A stretch of DNA of 64,000 nucleotides from Bradyrhizobium sp. WBOS07 (GTDB lineage Bacteria > Pseudomonadota > Alphaproteobacteria > Rhizobiales > Xanthobacteraceae): contig NZ_CP029008.1 in NCBI RefSeq assembly GCF_024585165.1, forward strand, positions 1,178,001 through 1,242,000, written 5' to 3'. Each line of letters opens with the position of its first letter. Position 1 is the first letter of the stretch. The notes below the pieces were generated by a model. That model worked only from the letters and a program-made list of their open reading frames with translations. It was not told the DNA's origin and ran no database searches. Of this stretch, positions 32,092 to 41,411 are shown piece after piece. A program made the translations under genes and the position numbers.

Positions 32092-32814
32092 ATGTCCGTC
32101 AAACCGACCAAAGCCATGGTGCTCGCCGCGGGATTCGGCCTGCGCATGCGTCCGTTGACGGACAAGATGCCGAAGCCGATGGTGCCGGTGGCCGGCCAGC
32201 CGCTGCTCGACCACGTGCTCGACAAGCTCGGCCAGGCCGGCGTGACCGAGGCCGTGGTCAACGTGCATTATCTGCCGGACCAGATCATCGACCACGTCTC
32301 ATCGCGCCAGCATCCGCGCGTGACCATCTCGGACGAGCGCGACCAGGTGCTCGGCACCGGCGGCGGCGTGGTCAAGGCGCTGCCGCTGCTCGGCGATGCC
32401 CCGTTCTTCCACGTCAATTCCGACACGCTCTGGATCGACGGCGTGCGCTCGAACCTGACGCGGCTCGCCGAAAACTTCGATCCCGCGCGCATGGACATCC
32501 TGCTGCTGATGGCGCCGACCGCGACCAGCATCGGCTATAGCGGCCGCGGCGATTACGGCATGCTGCCCGACGGCGCCCTGCGCAAGCGCAAGGAAAAGGA
32601 GATCGTTCCGTTCGTCTATGCCGGCGCGGCGATCCTCTCGCCATCGATCTTCGACGGCGCACCGAAGGGCGAGTTCTCGCTGACCAGGATGTTCGACCGC
32701 GCCAACGAGCAGGAGCGGCTGTTCGGCCTCCGCCTCGACGGCGTCTGGATGCATGTCGGCACGCCCGATGCCGTGCATGCCGCGGAAGAGGCGTTTCTGG
32801 AGAGCGTGGCCTAG
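32092..32814 (+). CDS. murU: N-acetylmuramate-1-phosphate uridylyltransferase (MurU type)
   Basis: Makes UDP-MurNAc from MurNAc-1-phosphate, bypassing MurA/MurB in peptidoglycan recycling. The 240-residue nucleotidyltransferase has the signature MVLAAGFGLRMRPLTDKMPKPMVPVAG, shown here in parts (LAAGFGLRMRPLT; KPMVPVAGQPLLDH), the metal-site Asp in HVNSDTLWIDG and VGTPDAVHAAEEA near the C-terminus. A generic sugar nucleotidyltransferase role is possible, but the amgK neighbour argues for MurU. The ATG at 32092 matches the family start; the frame is open 63 bases upstream. Confidence 0.85.
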   Translation: MSVKPTKAMVLAAGFGLRMRPLTDKMPKPMVPVAGQPLLDHVLDKLGQAGVTEAVVNVHYLPDQIIDHVSSRQHPRVTISDERDQVLGTGGGVVKALPLLGDAPFFHVNSDTLWIDGVRSNLTRLAENFDPARMDILLLMAPTATSIGYSGRGDYGMLPDGALRKRKEKEIVPFVYAGAAILSPSIFDGAPKGEFSLTRMFDRANEQERLFGLRLDGVWMHVGTPDAVHAAEEAFLESVA

Positions 32815-32832
32815 AGCCACGCAAATGGTGCC

Positions 32833-32919
32833 GTAGAGTGGGCAAAGGCGCCCCTGCGCCGTGCCCACCATCTCTCTCGATCGCCAAAAACGTGGGCACG
32901 CTTCGCTTTGCCCACCATA
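32833..32919. repeat. Palindromic repeat, TGGGCAAAG type (second copy)
   Basis: GTAGAGTGGGCAAAG faces CTTTGCCCACCATAT, with GTGCCCAC/GTGGGCAC inside. Related to 9741-9816. Confidence 0.85.
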
Positions 32920-32926
32920 TGAGACT

Positions 32927-33027
32927 GTCATGCCCCGCGAAGGTGGGGCATCCAGTACGCCGCGGCCTCTCGGGTCAAACTCCATCGCCTCTGGAATACT
33001 GGATCATCCGCCTTCGCGGATGATGAC
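32927..33027. repeat. Palindromic repeat, ATCCAGTA/TACTGGAT type (second copy)
   Basis: GTCATGCCCCGC..GGGGCATCCAGTA faces TACTGGATCATCCG..CGGATGATGAC. Related to 10653-10751. With the previous repeat it fills most of the 313-bp gap between murU and addB, in which no gene is seen. Confidence 0.87.
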
Positions 33028-33127
33028 ACCTGTCCAGCCTCGCGAACAGCGGGGACTATCTCCCCTCCACCCATGACCATTTGATCCCGCCTCCCTATAT
33101 TGCCTGATCTTCCGAATCAGGCAGCTC

Positions 33128-36100
33128 ATGCGCGTCTTCAGCGTTCCCATCTCAGTTCCGTTCCTGCGCACGGTCGTCACGGCCCTGCTCGAGGGCCGCC
33201 TGGTCGAGGGGTTCGAGGCGCGCAAGGAACCGGCGCGGCTTGCCGATGCCACGCTGTACCTGCCGACGCGGCGCGCCATGCGCGTCGTCCGCGAGATCTT
33301 CCTCGACGAGATGAAGGCCGACGCAGTGGTGCTGCCGCGCATCGTCGCGCTCGGCGACATCGACGAGGACGAGCTCGCTTTCGCTGGTGAAGGCGAGCAA
33401 TTCTCCGGCGCGACGCCGCTCGACATTCCGCCGCGGCTCGGCGAGCTCGAACGGCGACTGACATTGGCGCAGCTCGTCGCGGCCTGGGCCAAGGGCCCGG
33501 TGCTGGCGCCGCTGGTGGTCGGCGGCCCCGCCTCGACGCTTGCGCTCGCCGGCGACCTCGCGCGCCTGATCGACGACATGGTCACGCGCGGCGTCGACTG
33601 GAACGCGCTCGACGGCCTCGTGCCTGATAACCTCGACCGCTACTGGCAGCACTCGCTCGAGTTCCTGCGCATCGCACGCATCGCCTGGCCCGGTCATCTC
33701 GCCGAAATCAACCGGATCGAGCCGGCGGCGCGGCGCGATCTCCTGATCGCGGCGGAAGCCAAACGGCTGACCGCACATCCGAACGGGCCTGTCATCGCGG
33801 CGGGCTCGACCGGCTCGATGCCGGCCACCGCGAAATTCCTGCACGCAGTCGCGGCGCTGCCGCATGGCGCCGTGGTGCTGCCCGGCCTCAACACCGATCT
33901 CGACGAGGATTCCTGGCGAACGATCGGCGGCGTGCGCGATGCGCTTGGCAAATTCGCGGAGCCTCCGGCCTCCAACCATCCGCAATATGCCATGAACGCG
34001 CTGCTGCAGCGCTTCGGCATCAAGCGCAGCGACGTCGAGATTCTTCAGCCGCCGGCCGAAGGCGGCCGCGACCTGCTCGCCTCCGAATCGATGCGGCCCT
34101 CCGCCAAGACGGAAGTCTGGCACGACCGGCTGAAGCAGCCGGATGTCGCCGCAAAGATCGCCGGCGGCATGACGAGGCTAGCGGTCGTCGAAGCTCCCAA
34201 TCCCGAAATGGAAGCTCTCGCCATCGCGATTGCGATGCGCGAAGCGAGGCATCTCGATAAGACGGCGGCGCTGGTGACGCCCGACCGTGCGCTGGCGCGA
34301 CGGGTGATGGCCGCGCTCAGCCGATGGGGCCTCGGTTTCGACGATTCCGGCGGCGACGTCCTGATGGAAACCTCCGCCGGAATCTTCGCACGCCTTGCGG
34401 CAGAGGCGGCGACGAAGGGATTGGAGCCGCCGACGCTGCTGGCGCTGCTGAAGCATCCGCTCTGCCGGCTCGGCCGCGCGCCCGGCGCGTGGAAGGCGGC
34501 GATCGAAGGCCTCGAGCTGGCGGTCTTGCGCGGCACGCGGCCGCCTGCCGGCACGGCCGGCCTCTTGCGCGAATTCAACCGCTTCCGCGAGGAGCTCGCA
34601 AAATTGTGGCGGAGCGAGGCCTCCGCGCTGCACCGCGCCGAGCCGCGCGCACGTCTCAAGGCCGAGGATCTCGATCGCATCCAGGGCCTGATCGATGCCC
34701 TGCAAAAAGCGCTGGCGCCGATCGAGAGCATGGCGTCATCGAAGCCTTACGACTTCGCCGAGCTCGCGCACCGGCATCGCGAGATCATGATCGAGCTGGC
34801 GCGCGACGAGCAGGGCATCCCGCTCGCCTTCGAGGACCGCGAGGGGCTCGCGCTCGCCAGCGCCTTCGATGATCTCCTGCGCGGCGGCACGATCAGCGGA
34901 TTGATGGTGCAGCTAGCGGACTATCCGGACGTCTTCCAGACCGCGTTCAGTGATCGCGCGGTGCGGCGGCCGGACAGACCAGGCGCGCGGCTGCATATCT
35001 ACGGCCCGCTGGAGTCGCGCCTGATGCAGGCCGACCGCATCATCGTCGGCGGCCTGATCGAAGGCGTCTGGCCGCCGGCGCCGCGCATCGATCCCTGGCT
35101 GAGCCGGCCGATGCGACATGAGCTTGGGCTCGACCTGCCGGAGCGCCGCATCGGCCTCTCCGCGCACGACTTCGCGCAACTGCTCGGCGGCGACGAGGTG
35201 ATCCTCACCCATTCCGCCAAGGCCGGCGGCGCGCCGGCGGTGGCTTCGCGTTTCCTGCACCGGCTGGAGGCGGTCGCGGGAGATGATCTCTGGACCACGG
35301 CGATCCAGGCCGGTGAAAAATACGTGCAGTTCGCGGGCGCGCTGGACCAGCCAGCCGAGGTCAAGCCGATCAAGCAGCCCGAGCCCCGGCCGCCGCGCGC
35401 GACGCGCCCGCTCAAGATGTCGGTGACCGCGATCGAGGACTGGCTGCGCGATCCCTACACGATTTACGCAAAGCACATTCTGCGGCTGGATGCGCTCGAT
35501 CCGGTCGACATGCCGCTCTCGGCGGCCGACCGCGGCTCGGCGATCCATGAGGCGATCGGCGAGTTCACGGAACACTACGCGACGCGCCTGCCTGATGATC
35601 CCGCCCGGGTGCTGCGCGCGATCGGCGAGAAGCATTTCGCACCGTTGATGGAGCGCCCCGAGGCGCGGGCGTTGTGGTGGCCGCGCTTCCAGCGCATCGC
35701 ACGCTGGTTCGGCGAATGGGAGACGGCGCGACGGGATGCGATCGAGGCGATCATGGCCGAGACCCGCGGCGAGATCTCGATCCGGCTCGACAACGCGCGC
35801 ACCTTCCATCTGTCCGCGCGCGCCGATCGCATCGAGCGGCGCCAGGGCGGCGGCTATGCCATCCTCGACTACAAGACCGGACAGCCGCCGACCGGCAAGC
35901 AGGTCCGCATGGGCCTGTCGCCGCAGCTGACGCTGGAGGCGGCGATCCTGCGCGAAGGCGGCTTCCCCGAGATCGACGCGGGTTCGTCGGTGAGCCAACT
36001 CGTCTATGTCCGCCTCAGCGGCAACAACCCGCCGGGCGAGGAGCGCATCCTCGAGCTCAAATACAAGCAGGGCGACGAACCGCAGCCGCCGGATACGGCC

Positions 36101-36274
36101 GCCGCGGAAGCGCGCGCAAAGCTGGAAGCGCTGGTCCGTGCTTTCGAGGACGAGAACCAGCCCTACACATCGCTGAACCTGCCGATGTGGGCGAACCGCT
36201 ACGGCACCTATGACGACCTCGCCCGGATCAAGGAATGGTCAGCGGCCGGCGGATTGGGGATCGAGGAATGGTGA
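33128..36274 (+). CDS. addB: Double-strand break repair protein AddB
   Basis: Subunit of the AddAB helicase-nuclease that processes DNA ends for RecA. The 1048-residue protein is of the alphaproteobacterial type: an N-terminal inactive helicase-like half (YLPTRRAMRVVREIFLDEM; AAGSTGSMPATAKFLHAVAA) and a C-terminal RecB-type nuclease with AILDYKTGQPPTGKQV. The Cys that precedes the nuclease in Fe-S AddB proteins is replaced (EDWLRDPYTIYAKHIL), so no iron-sulfur cluster is expected. The stop overlaps the addA start by 7 bases. Confidence 0.95.
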   Translation: MRVFSVPISVPFLRTVVTALLEGRLVEGFEARKEPARLADATLYLPTRRAMRVVREIFLDEMKADAVVLPRIVALGDIDEDELAFAGEGEQFSGATPLDIPPRLGELERRLTLAQLVAAWAKGPVLAPLVVGGPASTLALAGDLARLIDDMVTRGVDWNALDGLVPDNLDRYWQHSLEFLRIARIAWPGHLAEINRIEPAARRDLLIAAEAKRLTAHPNGPVIAAGSTGSMPATAKFLHAVAALPHGAVVLPGLNTDLDEDSWRTIGGVRDALGKFAEPPASNHPQYAMNALLQRFGIKRSDVEILQPPAEGGRDLLASESMRPSAKTEVWHDRLKQPDVAAKIAGGMTRLAVVEAPNPEMEALAIAIAMREARHLDKTAALVTPDRALARRVMAALSRWGLGFDDSGGDVLMETSAGIFARLAAEAATKGLEPPTLLALLKHPLCRLGRAPGAWKAAIEGLELAVLRGTRPPAGTAGLLREFNRFREELAKLWRSEASALHRAEPRARLKAEDLDRIQGLIDALQKALAPIESMASSKPYDFAELAHRHREIMIELARDEQGIPLAFEDREGLALASAFDDLLRGGTISGLMVQLADYPDVFQTAFSDRAVRRPDRPGARLHIYGPLESRLMQADRIIVGGLIEGVWPPAPRIDPWLSRPMRHELGLDLPERRIGLSAHDFAQLLGGDEVILTHSAKAGGAPAVASRFLHRLEAVAGDDLWTTAIQAGEKYVQFAGALDQPAEVKPIKQPEPRPPRATRPLKMSVTAIEDWLRDPYTIYAKHILRLDALDPVDMPLSAADRGSAIHEAIGEFTEHYATRLPDDPARVLRAIGEKHFAPLMERPEARALWWPRFQRIARWFGEWETARRDAIEAIMAETRGEISIRLDNARTFHLSARADRIERRQGGGYAILDYKTGQPPTGKQVRMGLSPQLTLEAAILREGGFPEIDAGSSVSQLVYVRLSGNNPPGEERILELKYKQGDEPQPPDTAAAEARAKLEALVRAFEDENQPYTSLNLPMWANRYGTYDDLARIKEWSAAGGLGIEEW

Positions 36275-39200
36275 AGGCGCCCCGCCCCATCCCGGATGAA
36301 GTGCGCGCGCGGCAGGCTCGCGCCTCGGACCCGACCGCCTCGGCTTTCGTGTCGGCCAATGCCGGCTCGGGCAAGACGCATGTGCTGGTGCAGCGCGTGA
36401 TCCGCCTCTTGCTATCAGGCGTGCCGCCGGAAAAGATCCTCTGCATCACCTTCACCAAGGCGGCCGCCGCCAACATGGCCGAGCGCGTGTTCACCACGCT
36501 CGGGCATTGGGTGACCCTGGATGACGCCGCGCTCGACGCGGCGATCCGCGCCGTCGGCATCCCGCATCCCAATGCAAAGCTGCGCCGCGACGCGCGAAAA
36601 CTGTTCGCCTGCGCGCTGGAGACGCCGGGCGGCTTGAAGGTGCAGACCATCCACGCGCTGTGCACGCGCCTGCTGCAGCAATTTCCGTTCGAGGCCAACG
36701 TTCCCGCGCGCTTCGCCGTGATCGACGAGCGCGACCAGAATGACATGATGGAGCGCGCCAATCTGAAGGTGTTGCTGGAGGCTGCGCGCGATCCGGACAG
36801 CGTCACCGGCCGCGCCTTGTTGACCGCGATGGCGAGCGCCGCGGACGTCACCTTCAAGGAAGTCGTGCGCGAGGCCTGTCTCAGCCGCGATCATTTCATG
36901 GCGTGGACCGACGAGGCCGGCAACGCGGAAGCGGCTGCTGCGCAGATGGCTGCGGTTCTGGGCGTTGATGCGAGCGATCGCATCGAGGATGTCGAGACGG
37001 AGATCCTCGACGGGCCCTATTTGCCGCGATCGCGCTGGGACGCAATTGCCCTTGCACTAAGAGAAGGTACCAAGTCGGATCAGAAGCAGGCAGACCGTCT
37101 CCATGGAGCGACTGTATTTAGCGGCAGCGCGCAGGTCGACGAGTATCTTACCGTTTTTCTCACGGAGAAGCTTGAGCCCCGCGACTCTCTGGTAACCAAG
37201 CAATTTGAGAAGTTGAATCCGTCTATCGCCCGCCTGTTTGATAATGAGGCGCAACGGCTCGAAGCGCTGATCGAGAGGCGCCGCGCAGTGACGATGCGCG
37301 ATCGCACCGAGGCCTTGCTGCACATCGCGACCGCCGCCGCCGCGAACTACCGCCGCGAGAAGCAGGAACGAGGGCTGCTCGACTACGACGACCTCATCGA
37401 CAAGACGCTGGCGATGCTGGACCGCGTCGCCTCGGGCTGGGTGCATTACAAGCTCGACCGCGGCGTCGATCATGTGCTGATCGACGAGGCCCAGGACACC
37501 AGCCCCCGGCAGTGGGACCTCGTCGCGCACATCATTTCGGAGTTCACGGCCGGAGAAGGCGCGCGCGAGGGGCTGAACCGCACGGTGTTTGCGGTCGGCG
37601 ACGAGAAGCAATCGATCTTCTCGTTCCAGGGCGCTGACCCGCACGAGTTCGACAAGCGCAAGCGAGAGCTGGACCGTCGGTTCAAAGCCGCCGGATTGAA
37701 GTTCGACCCGGTCGCCTTCACCTATTCGTTCCGTTCGGGTGCCACGATCCTGCATTCGGTCGATCATGTCTTCCGCGAGCCCACGATCTACAAGAGCATT
37801 CATTCGATCGACATCGGCCACCCCTTGCACAATTCCCTCAGCGATGCGGGTCCGAGCGTCGTCGAGCTGTGGGATCTCGCCGAAGCCGAGGACAGGCAGG
37901 ATATCGAGGGCTGGCGCGCCCCGTTCGACGGCGTCGCCGTCACCAGCCCCGAGGTCAAGCTTGCGCGCCGTATCCAGGCCGAGATCAAGCGGCTGGTCGA
38001 GAGCGGCACGCTGACGGGACACGAAGGCGAGCGCCGGCCGCTGCGCTACGGCGACATGCTGATCCTGGTGCGCCGGCGCGGCAATGCGTTCGACGCCGTG
38101 ATCCAGGCGCTGAAGCACGCAGGCGTCCCGGTCGCCGGCGCCGACCGGCTCAAGCTCACCGAACATATTGGCATCATCGACCTGATGAACTTGGCCGATG
38201 CGCTGCTGCTGCCGCAGGATGATCTCGCGCTGGCGGTGGCCCTGAAGAGCCCGCTGTTCGGGCTCGACGACGACGACCTGTTCCAGCTGGCCCATGGCCG
38301 CAAGGGATCGCTGCGCCGCGCGCTCGGCGAGCATGCTGCGGGGAGCGAGAAGTTCGCGACCGTGTTGCGCCGACTCGAAGCCTGCGAGATGCGCGCGCGC
38401 GAGGAGACGCCGTTCGCGTTCTATGCCTGGCTGCTCGGAGGCGACGGCGGGCGGGCCCGCATCCTGCGCCGGCTCGGTCACGAGGCCAACGACGCGCTCG
38501 ACGAATTCCTGGAGCTGGCGCTGAACTACGAGCGCAAGGCGCCGGCCTCACTGCAAGGCCTCATGGCTTGGCTGCGCTCGGCTGACACCGAGGTGAAGCG
38601 CGACATGGAGATCTCGCGCGACGAGGTGCGGGTGATGACGGTACACGGCGCCAAGGGCCTCGAAGCCTCCGTCGTGTTCATGGTGGACACCACGTCGTCG
38701 CCCGCGGACTCCCAGCGTCTGCGCCTGATTCAGGTGCCGCGCGGCAATGGCGGCGAGGTGGTGGTCTGGGCCGGACGCAAGGCTGATGATCCCAAGCCGG
38801 TTGCAGAAGCGCGCAAGGCGATGATCGAGGAGACCGAGGACGAATATCGCCGCCTGCTCTACGTCGCGATGACGCGCGCGGCCGACCGCCTGATCGTCGG
38901 CGGCTGCATGCCCGGCAACATGAAGACGGTCCGCAAGCTGAGCTGGTATGACCTGGTCGACACCGGGCTCGCGGGCGCTGGCCTGGACAAGCAGGTGATC
39001 GAGACGCCGCTCGGCAAGGTCACCCGTTTCGCCCGCCCGGAGGATGTCGCGACCTTGGGCATGCCGGCGGCGTCCGTGCAGCAGACGATCGCGCTGCCGG
39101 ACTGGCTGCGGACGCCGGCACCGCGCGAGACCGTCGACGATGACCTGGTCCGTCCGTCCGGTCAGCCGGCTGAGGAGGGCCGCAGCGTACGCTCCGGCGA

Positions 39201-39777
39201 ATCGGTGCAGTCCCGCGCGCTGGCGCTGCAACGCGGCACGCTGGTCCACCGTCTCCTGCAATCGCTGCCTGATATCGCCACCGACCGCCGGCGCGAGGCG
39301 GCGCTCGGCTTCATGGCGCGCAATGCCTCGGACTGGACCGAGGCCGACCGCGCCGCGCTGGCCGACAAGGTGCTCGCTTTGATCACCGAACCGCGCTTTG
39401 CGCCGGTGTTCGCCGCCGGGAGCCGGGCGGAGGTCGCTATCGCCGGCAGGCTGGAGCGGCCGGGCCGCCCGCCGGCCCTGGTGTCCGGGCAGATCGACCG
39501 GCTGGTCGTTCGCCCGGAGGAGGTCTTGATCGTCGATTTCAAAACCAACCAGGCCGCGCCTGGGAGCGCCAGCGAGGCGCCCACGGCCTATGTCCGGCAG
39601 CTGGCGCTGTACCGGGCGGTGCTCTCGCGGCTTTATCCCCAGACCCCGATCCGGGCCGTCCTGCTTTGGACCGAGGCCCTTGAATATATGGAGATTTCAG
39701 CCCCCGCGCTGGACGCGGCACTGGCATCCCTTCATCTCAGCGTGAGCGTCCTTGACCCGGCAAGGGGCCGTTCATAG
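36268..39777 (+). CDS. addA: Double-strand break repair helicase-nuclease AddA
   Basis: The 3'-5' helicase and nuclease subunit of AddAB. The 1169-residue protein has Walker A SANAGSGKTHVLVQRVIRLL, Walker B VLIDEAQDTSPRQWD, GDEKQSIFSFQGADP, VMTVHGAKGLEASVVF and YVAMTRAADRLIVGG, ending in a RecB nuclease domain (VLIVDFKTNQAAP). The ATG at 36268 sits inside the end of addB, so translation is coupled. Bases 37040-37250 use codons such as CTA, AGA, GTA and TTT far more than the rest, without breaking the frame. Confidence 0.96.
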   Translation: MVKAPRPIPDEVRARQARASDPTASAFVSANAGSGKTHVLVQRVIRLLLSGVPPEKILCITFTKAAAANMAERVFTTLGHWVTLDDAALDAAIRAVGIPHPNAKLRRDARKLFACALETPGGLKVQTIHALCTRLLQQFPFEANVPARFAVIDERDQNDMMERANLKVLLEAARDPDSVTGRALLTAMASAADVTFKEVVREACLSRDHFMAWTDEAGNAEAAAAQMAAVLGVDASDRIEDVETEILDGPYLPRSRWDAIALALREGTKSDQKQADRLHGATVFSGSAQVDEYLTVFLTEKLEPRDSLVTKQFEKLNPSIARLFDNEAQRLEALIERRRAVTMRDRTEALLHIATAAAANYRREKQERGLLDYDDLIDKTLAMLDRVASGWVHYKLDRGVDHVLIDEAQDTSPRQWDLVAHIISEFTAGEGAREGLNRTVFAVGDEKQSIFSFQGADPHEFDKRKRELDRRFKAAGLKFDPVAFTYSFRSGATILHSVDHVFREPTIYKSIHSIDIGHPLHNSLSDAGPSVVELWDLAEAEDRQDIEGWRAPFDGVAVTSPEVKLARRIQAEIKRLVESGTLTGHEGERRPLRYGDMLILVRRRGNAFDAVIQALKHAGVPVAGADRLKLTEHIGIIDLMNLADALLLPQDDLALAVALKSPLFGLDDDDLFQLAHGRKGSLRRALGEHAAGSEKFATVLRRLEACEMRAREETPFAFYAWLLGGDGGRARILRRLGHEANDALDEFLELALNYERKAPASLQGLMAWLRSADTEVKRDMEISRDEVRVMTVHGAKGLEASVVFMVDTTSSPADSQRLRLIQVPRGNGGEVVVWAGRKADDPKPVAEARKAMIEETEDEYRRLLYVAMTRAADRLIVGGCMPGNMKTVRKLSWYDLVDTGLAGAGLDKQVIETPLGKVTRFARPEDVATLGMPAASVQQTIALPDWLRTPAPRETVDDDLVRPSGQPAEEGRSVRSGESVQSRALALQRGTLVHRLLQSLPDIATDRRREAALGFMARNASDWTEADRAALADKVLALITEPRFAPVFAAGSRAEVAIAGRLERPGRPPALVSGQIDRLVVRPEEVLIVDFKTNQAAPGSASEAPTAYVRQLALYRAVLSRLYPQTPIRAVLLWTEALEYMEISAPALDAALASLHLSVSVLDPARGRS

Positions 39778-39846
39778 GTTGACGCCATGATCCCCGGCGC
39801 GATTCCAGGTCGCGCCGATTCTCTTTCAACCGAACGAGGTATTCCC

Positions 39847-40167
39847 ATGGCCGTTGGCAAGGTTTCCGACACTGATTTCGAAGCCGAAGTGCTCAAGGCG
39901 AACGGCCCTGTCGTCGTCGATTTCTGGGCCGAATGGTGCGGCCCGTGCCGCATGATCGCGCCCGCCCTCGATGAGATCGCCGGCGCGATGGGCGACAAGG
40001 TCAAGATCGTGAAGCTCAACGTCGACGAGAGCCCGAAGACCGCCTCGAAGTACGGCGTGATGTCGATCCCCACCCTGATGATCTTCAAGGGCGGCGAGAT
40101 GGCCTCCCGCCAGGTCGGCGCGGCGCCGAAGGCGAAGCTGCAGCAGTGGATCACCTCGGCGGTCTGA
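39847..40167 (+). CDS. trxA: Thioredoxin 1
   Basis: General cytoplasmic disulfide reductase. The 106-residue protein has the active site [13 protein letters not shown] and the cis-Pro loop [14 protein letters not shown]. The ATG at 39847 has GAGGT seven bases upstream; an in-frame ATG 60 bases earlier lacks a site. It follows addA by 69 bp, an arrangement common in Rhizobiales, and ends at a strong hairpin. Confidence 0.97.
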   Translation: MAVGKVSDTDFEAEVLKANGPVVVDFWAEWCGPCRMIAPALDEIAGAMGDKVKIVKLNVDESPKTASKYGVMSIPTLMIFKGGEMASRQVGAAPKAKLQQWITSAV

Positions 40168-40195
40168 TCCACCTGCGATTAAGAATTTTTTCGAC

Positions 40196-40220
40196 AACGG
40201 CCGGCGAAATGCCGGCCGTT
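40196..40220 (+). terminator. Hairpin after trxA
   Basis: AACGGCCGGC and GCCGGCCGTT pair perfectly across a GAAAT loop. A clear T run is missing, so termination or RNA 3' stabilisation are both possible. Confidence 0.7.
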
Positions 40221-40262
40221 CTGCGTTGATGGGACGTGTTCAGCGTATGACGAGTCCCGCCC

Positions 40263-41321
40263 TTGCCTGCTGCTCCCGCAAAGCGCGCCCGACGATCGAC
40301 CTCTCTTGTCGCGATGGAGGCGCGGTCGGTCGACGAAATCCCGCGCGGCAAGGAGTGGCAGTACGAGCCGAAATGGGATGGCTTTCGCTGCCTGCTCTCA
40401 CGCAACGGCGGTGATGTCGATCTGCGCTCGAAATCCGGCGAGGACCTCGCGCGCTATTTTCCGGAAGTCGTTTCCGCTGCGCTGGAGCTGAAGGCGGATC
40501 GTTTCACGCTCGACGGTGAGCTCGTCGTGCCGCATGGCAAGGGCTTTTCCTTCGACGCGCTGCTGCAACGGATCCATCCCGCCGCAAGCCGCGTGAAAAA
40601 GCTCTCGCAGGAAACGCCGGCCCTGTACCTCGCGTTCGATCTGCTTGCGACGGCTCGGGAGAAAGGCTTGGCGGAGAAGATGCTGAACGAGCGCCGGCCG
40701 GCGCTGGATGCCTTTGCGAAAGCCAATCTCAAGGGCAGCCCCTTTCGCCTTTCGCCGGCGACGACAAGTTACGCCACGGCCAAGAAATGGCTGGCGAAAT
40801 CCGGCGGCGGCTCGGACGGCGTCATCGCCAAGCGCATCGACTTGCCCTACCAGGCCGGAAATCGCGACGGCATGCAGAAGATCAAGAAATTCCGCAGCGC
40901 CGATTGCGTGGTCGGCGGCTTCCGCTATGCCACCAACAAGATCGCCGGCCGTAAAGTGGTGGGATCGCTGCTGCTCGGGCTCTACGACGATGCCGGCTTG
41001 CTGCACCATGTCGGCTTCACCTCCGCGATCAAGGCGCAAGAGAAGCCCGCGCTGACCGACCGGCTGGAGGCGCTGATCGGCGAGCCTGGCTTCACCGGCA
41101 ATGCACCGGGCGGGCCGAGCCGCTGGTCGACCGAGCGCTCGGCGAAATGGTGTCCGCTGAAGCCGAAGCTGGTGATCGAAATCTGCTACGACCATTTCAG
41201 CGGCGAGCGCTTCCGCCACGGCACCTCGATCCTGCGCTGGCGTCCCGACAAGGCGCCTCGACAATGCACGTTCGAGCAGCTGAAGCAGAAGGCGGCGGAT
41301 CCGATGAAGCTGCTGAAGTAG
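40263..41321 (+). CDS. ATP-dependent DNA ligase (LigC/LigD-ligase type)
   Basis: Seals nicks using ATP through an enzyme-AMP intermediate. The 352-residue protein has motif I with the adenylated Lys in YEPKWDGFRCLL, motif III (YLAFDLLA), motif IV (SDGVIAKRID) and the OB-fold C-terminal half with KPKLVIEICYDHFSGERFRHG. No polymerase or nuclease domain is fused, so it is a stand-alone relative of LigD used in end joining or repair; Ku is not in the window. The start is uncertain: TTG at 40263 is the most upstream, and an ATG at 40314 is also in frame. The stop codon lies inside an inverted repeat. Confidence 0.9.
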   Translation: MPAAPAKRARRSTSLVAMEARSVDEIPRGKEWQYEPKWDGFRCLLSRNGGDVDLRSKSGEDLARYFPEVVSAALELKADRFTLDGELVVPHGKGFSFDALLQRIHPAASRVKKLSQETPALYLAFDLLATAREKGLAEKMLNERRPALDAFAKANLKGSPFRLSPATTSYATAKKWLAKSGGGSDGVIAKRIDLPYQAGNRDGMQKIKKFRSADCVVGGFRYATNKIAGRKVVGSLLLGLYDDAGLLHHVGFTSAIKAQEKPALTDRLEALIGEPGFTGNAPGGPSRWSTERSAKWCPLKPKLVIEICYDHFSGERFRHGTSILRWRPDKAPRQCTFEQLKQKAADPMKLLK

Positions 41322-41401
41322 CCCGGATGGAGCGCAGCGCAATCCGGGAATCGTGCCACGAGGAGCAGGCCCCGGATTACGCTGCGCTCCATCCGGGCTA
41401 C
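41318..41401. repeat. Inverted repeat GTAGCCCGGATGGAGCGCAG type
   Basis: The 22-bp arms at 41318-41339 and 41380-41401 are exact reverse complements (GTAGCCCGGATGG.. / ..CCATCCGGGCTAC). It supplies the TAG of the ligase gene and lies between two converging genes. A related copy is at 49536-49618. Confidence 0.92.
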
Positions 41402-41411
41402 GAGACGACAG

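Noticed and set aside
34913..35998. Minus-strand frame opposite addB
   Set aside because: Arg/Leu/Asp-rich antisense of the AddB nuclease domain.
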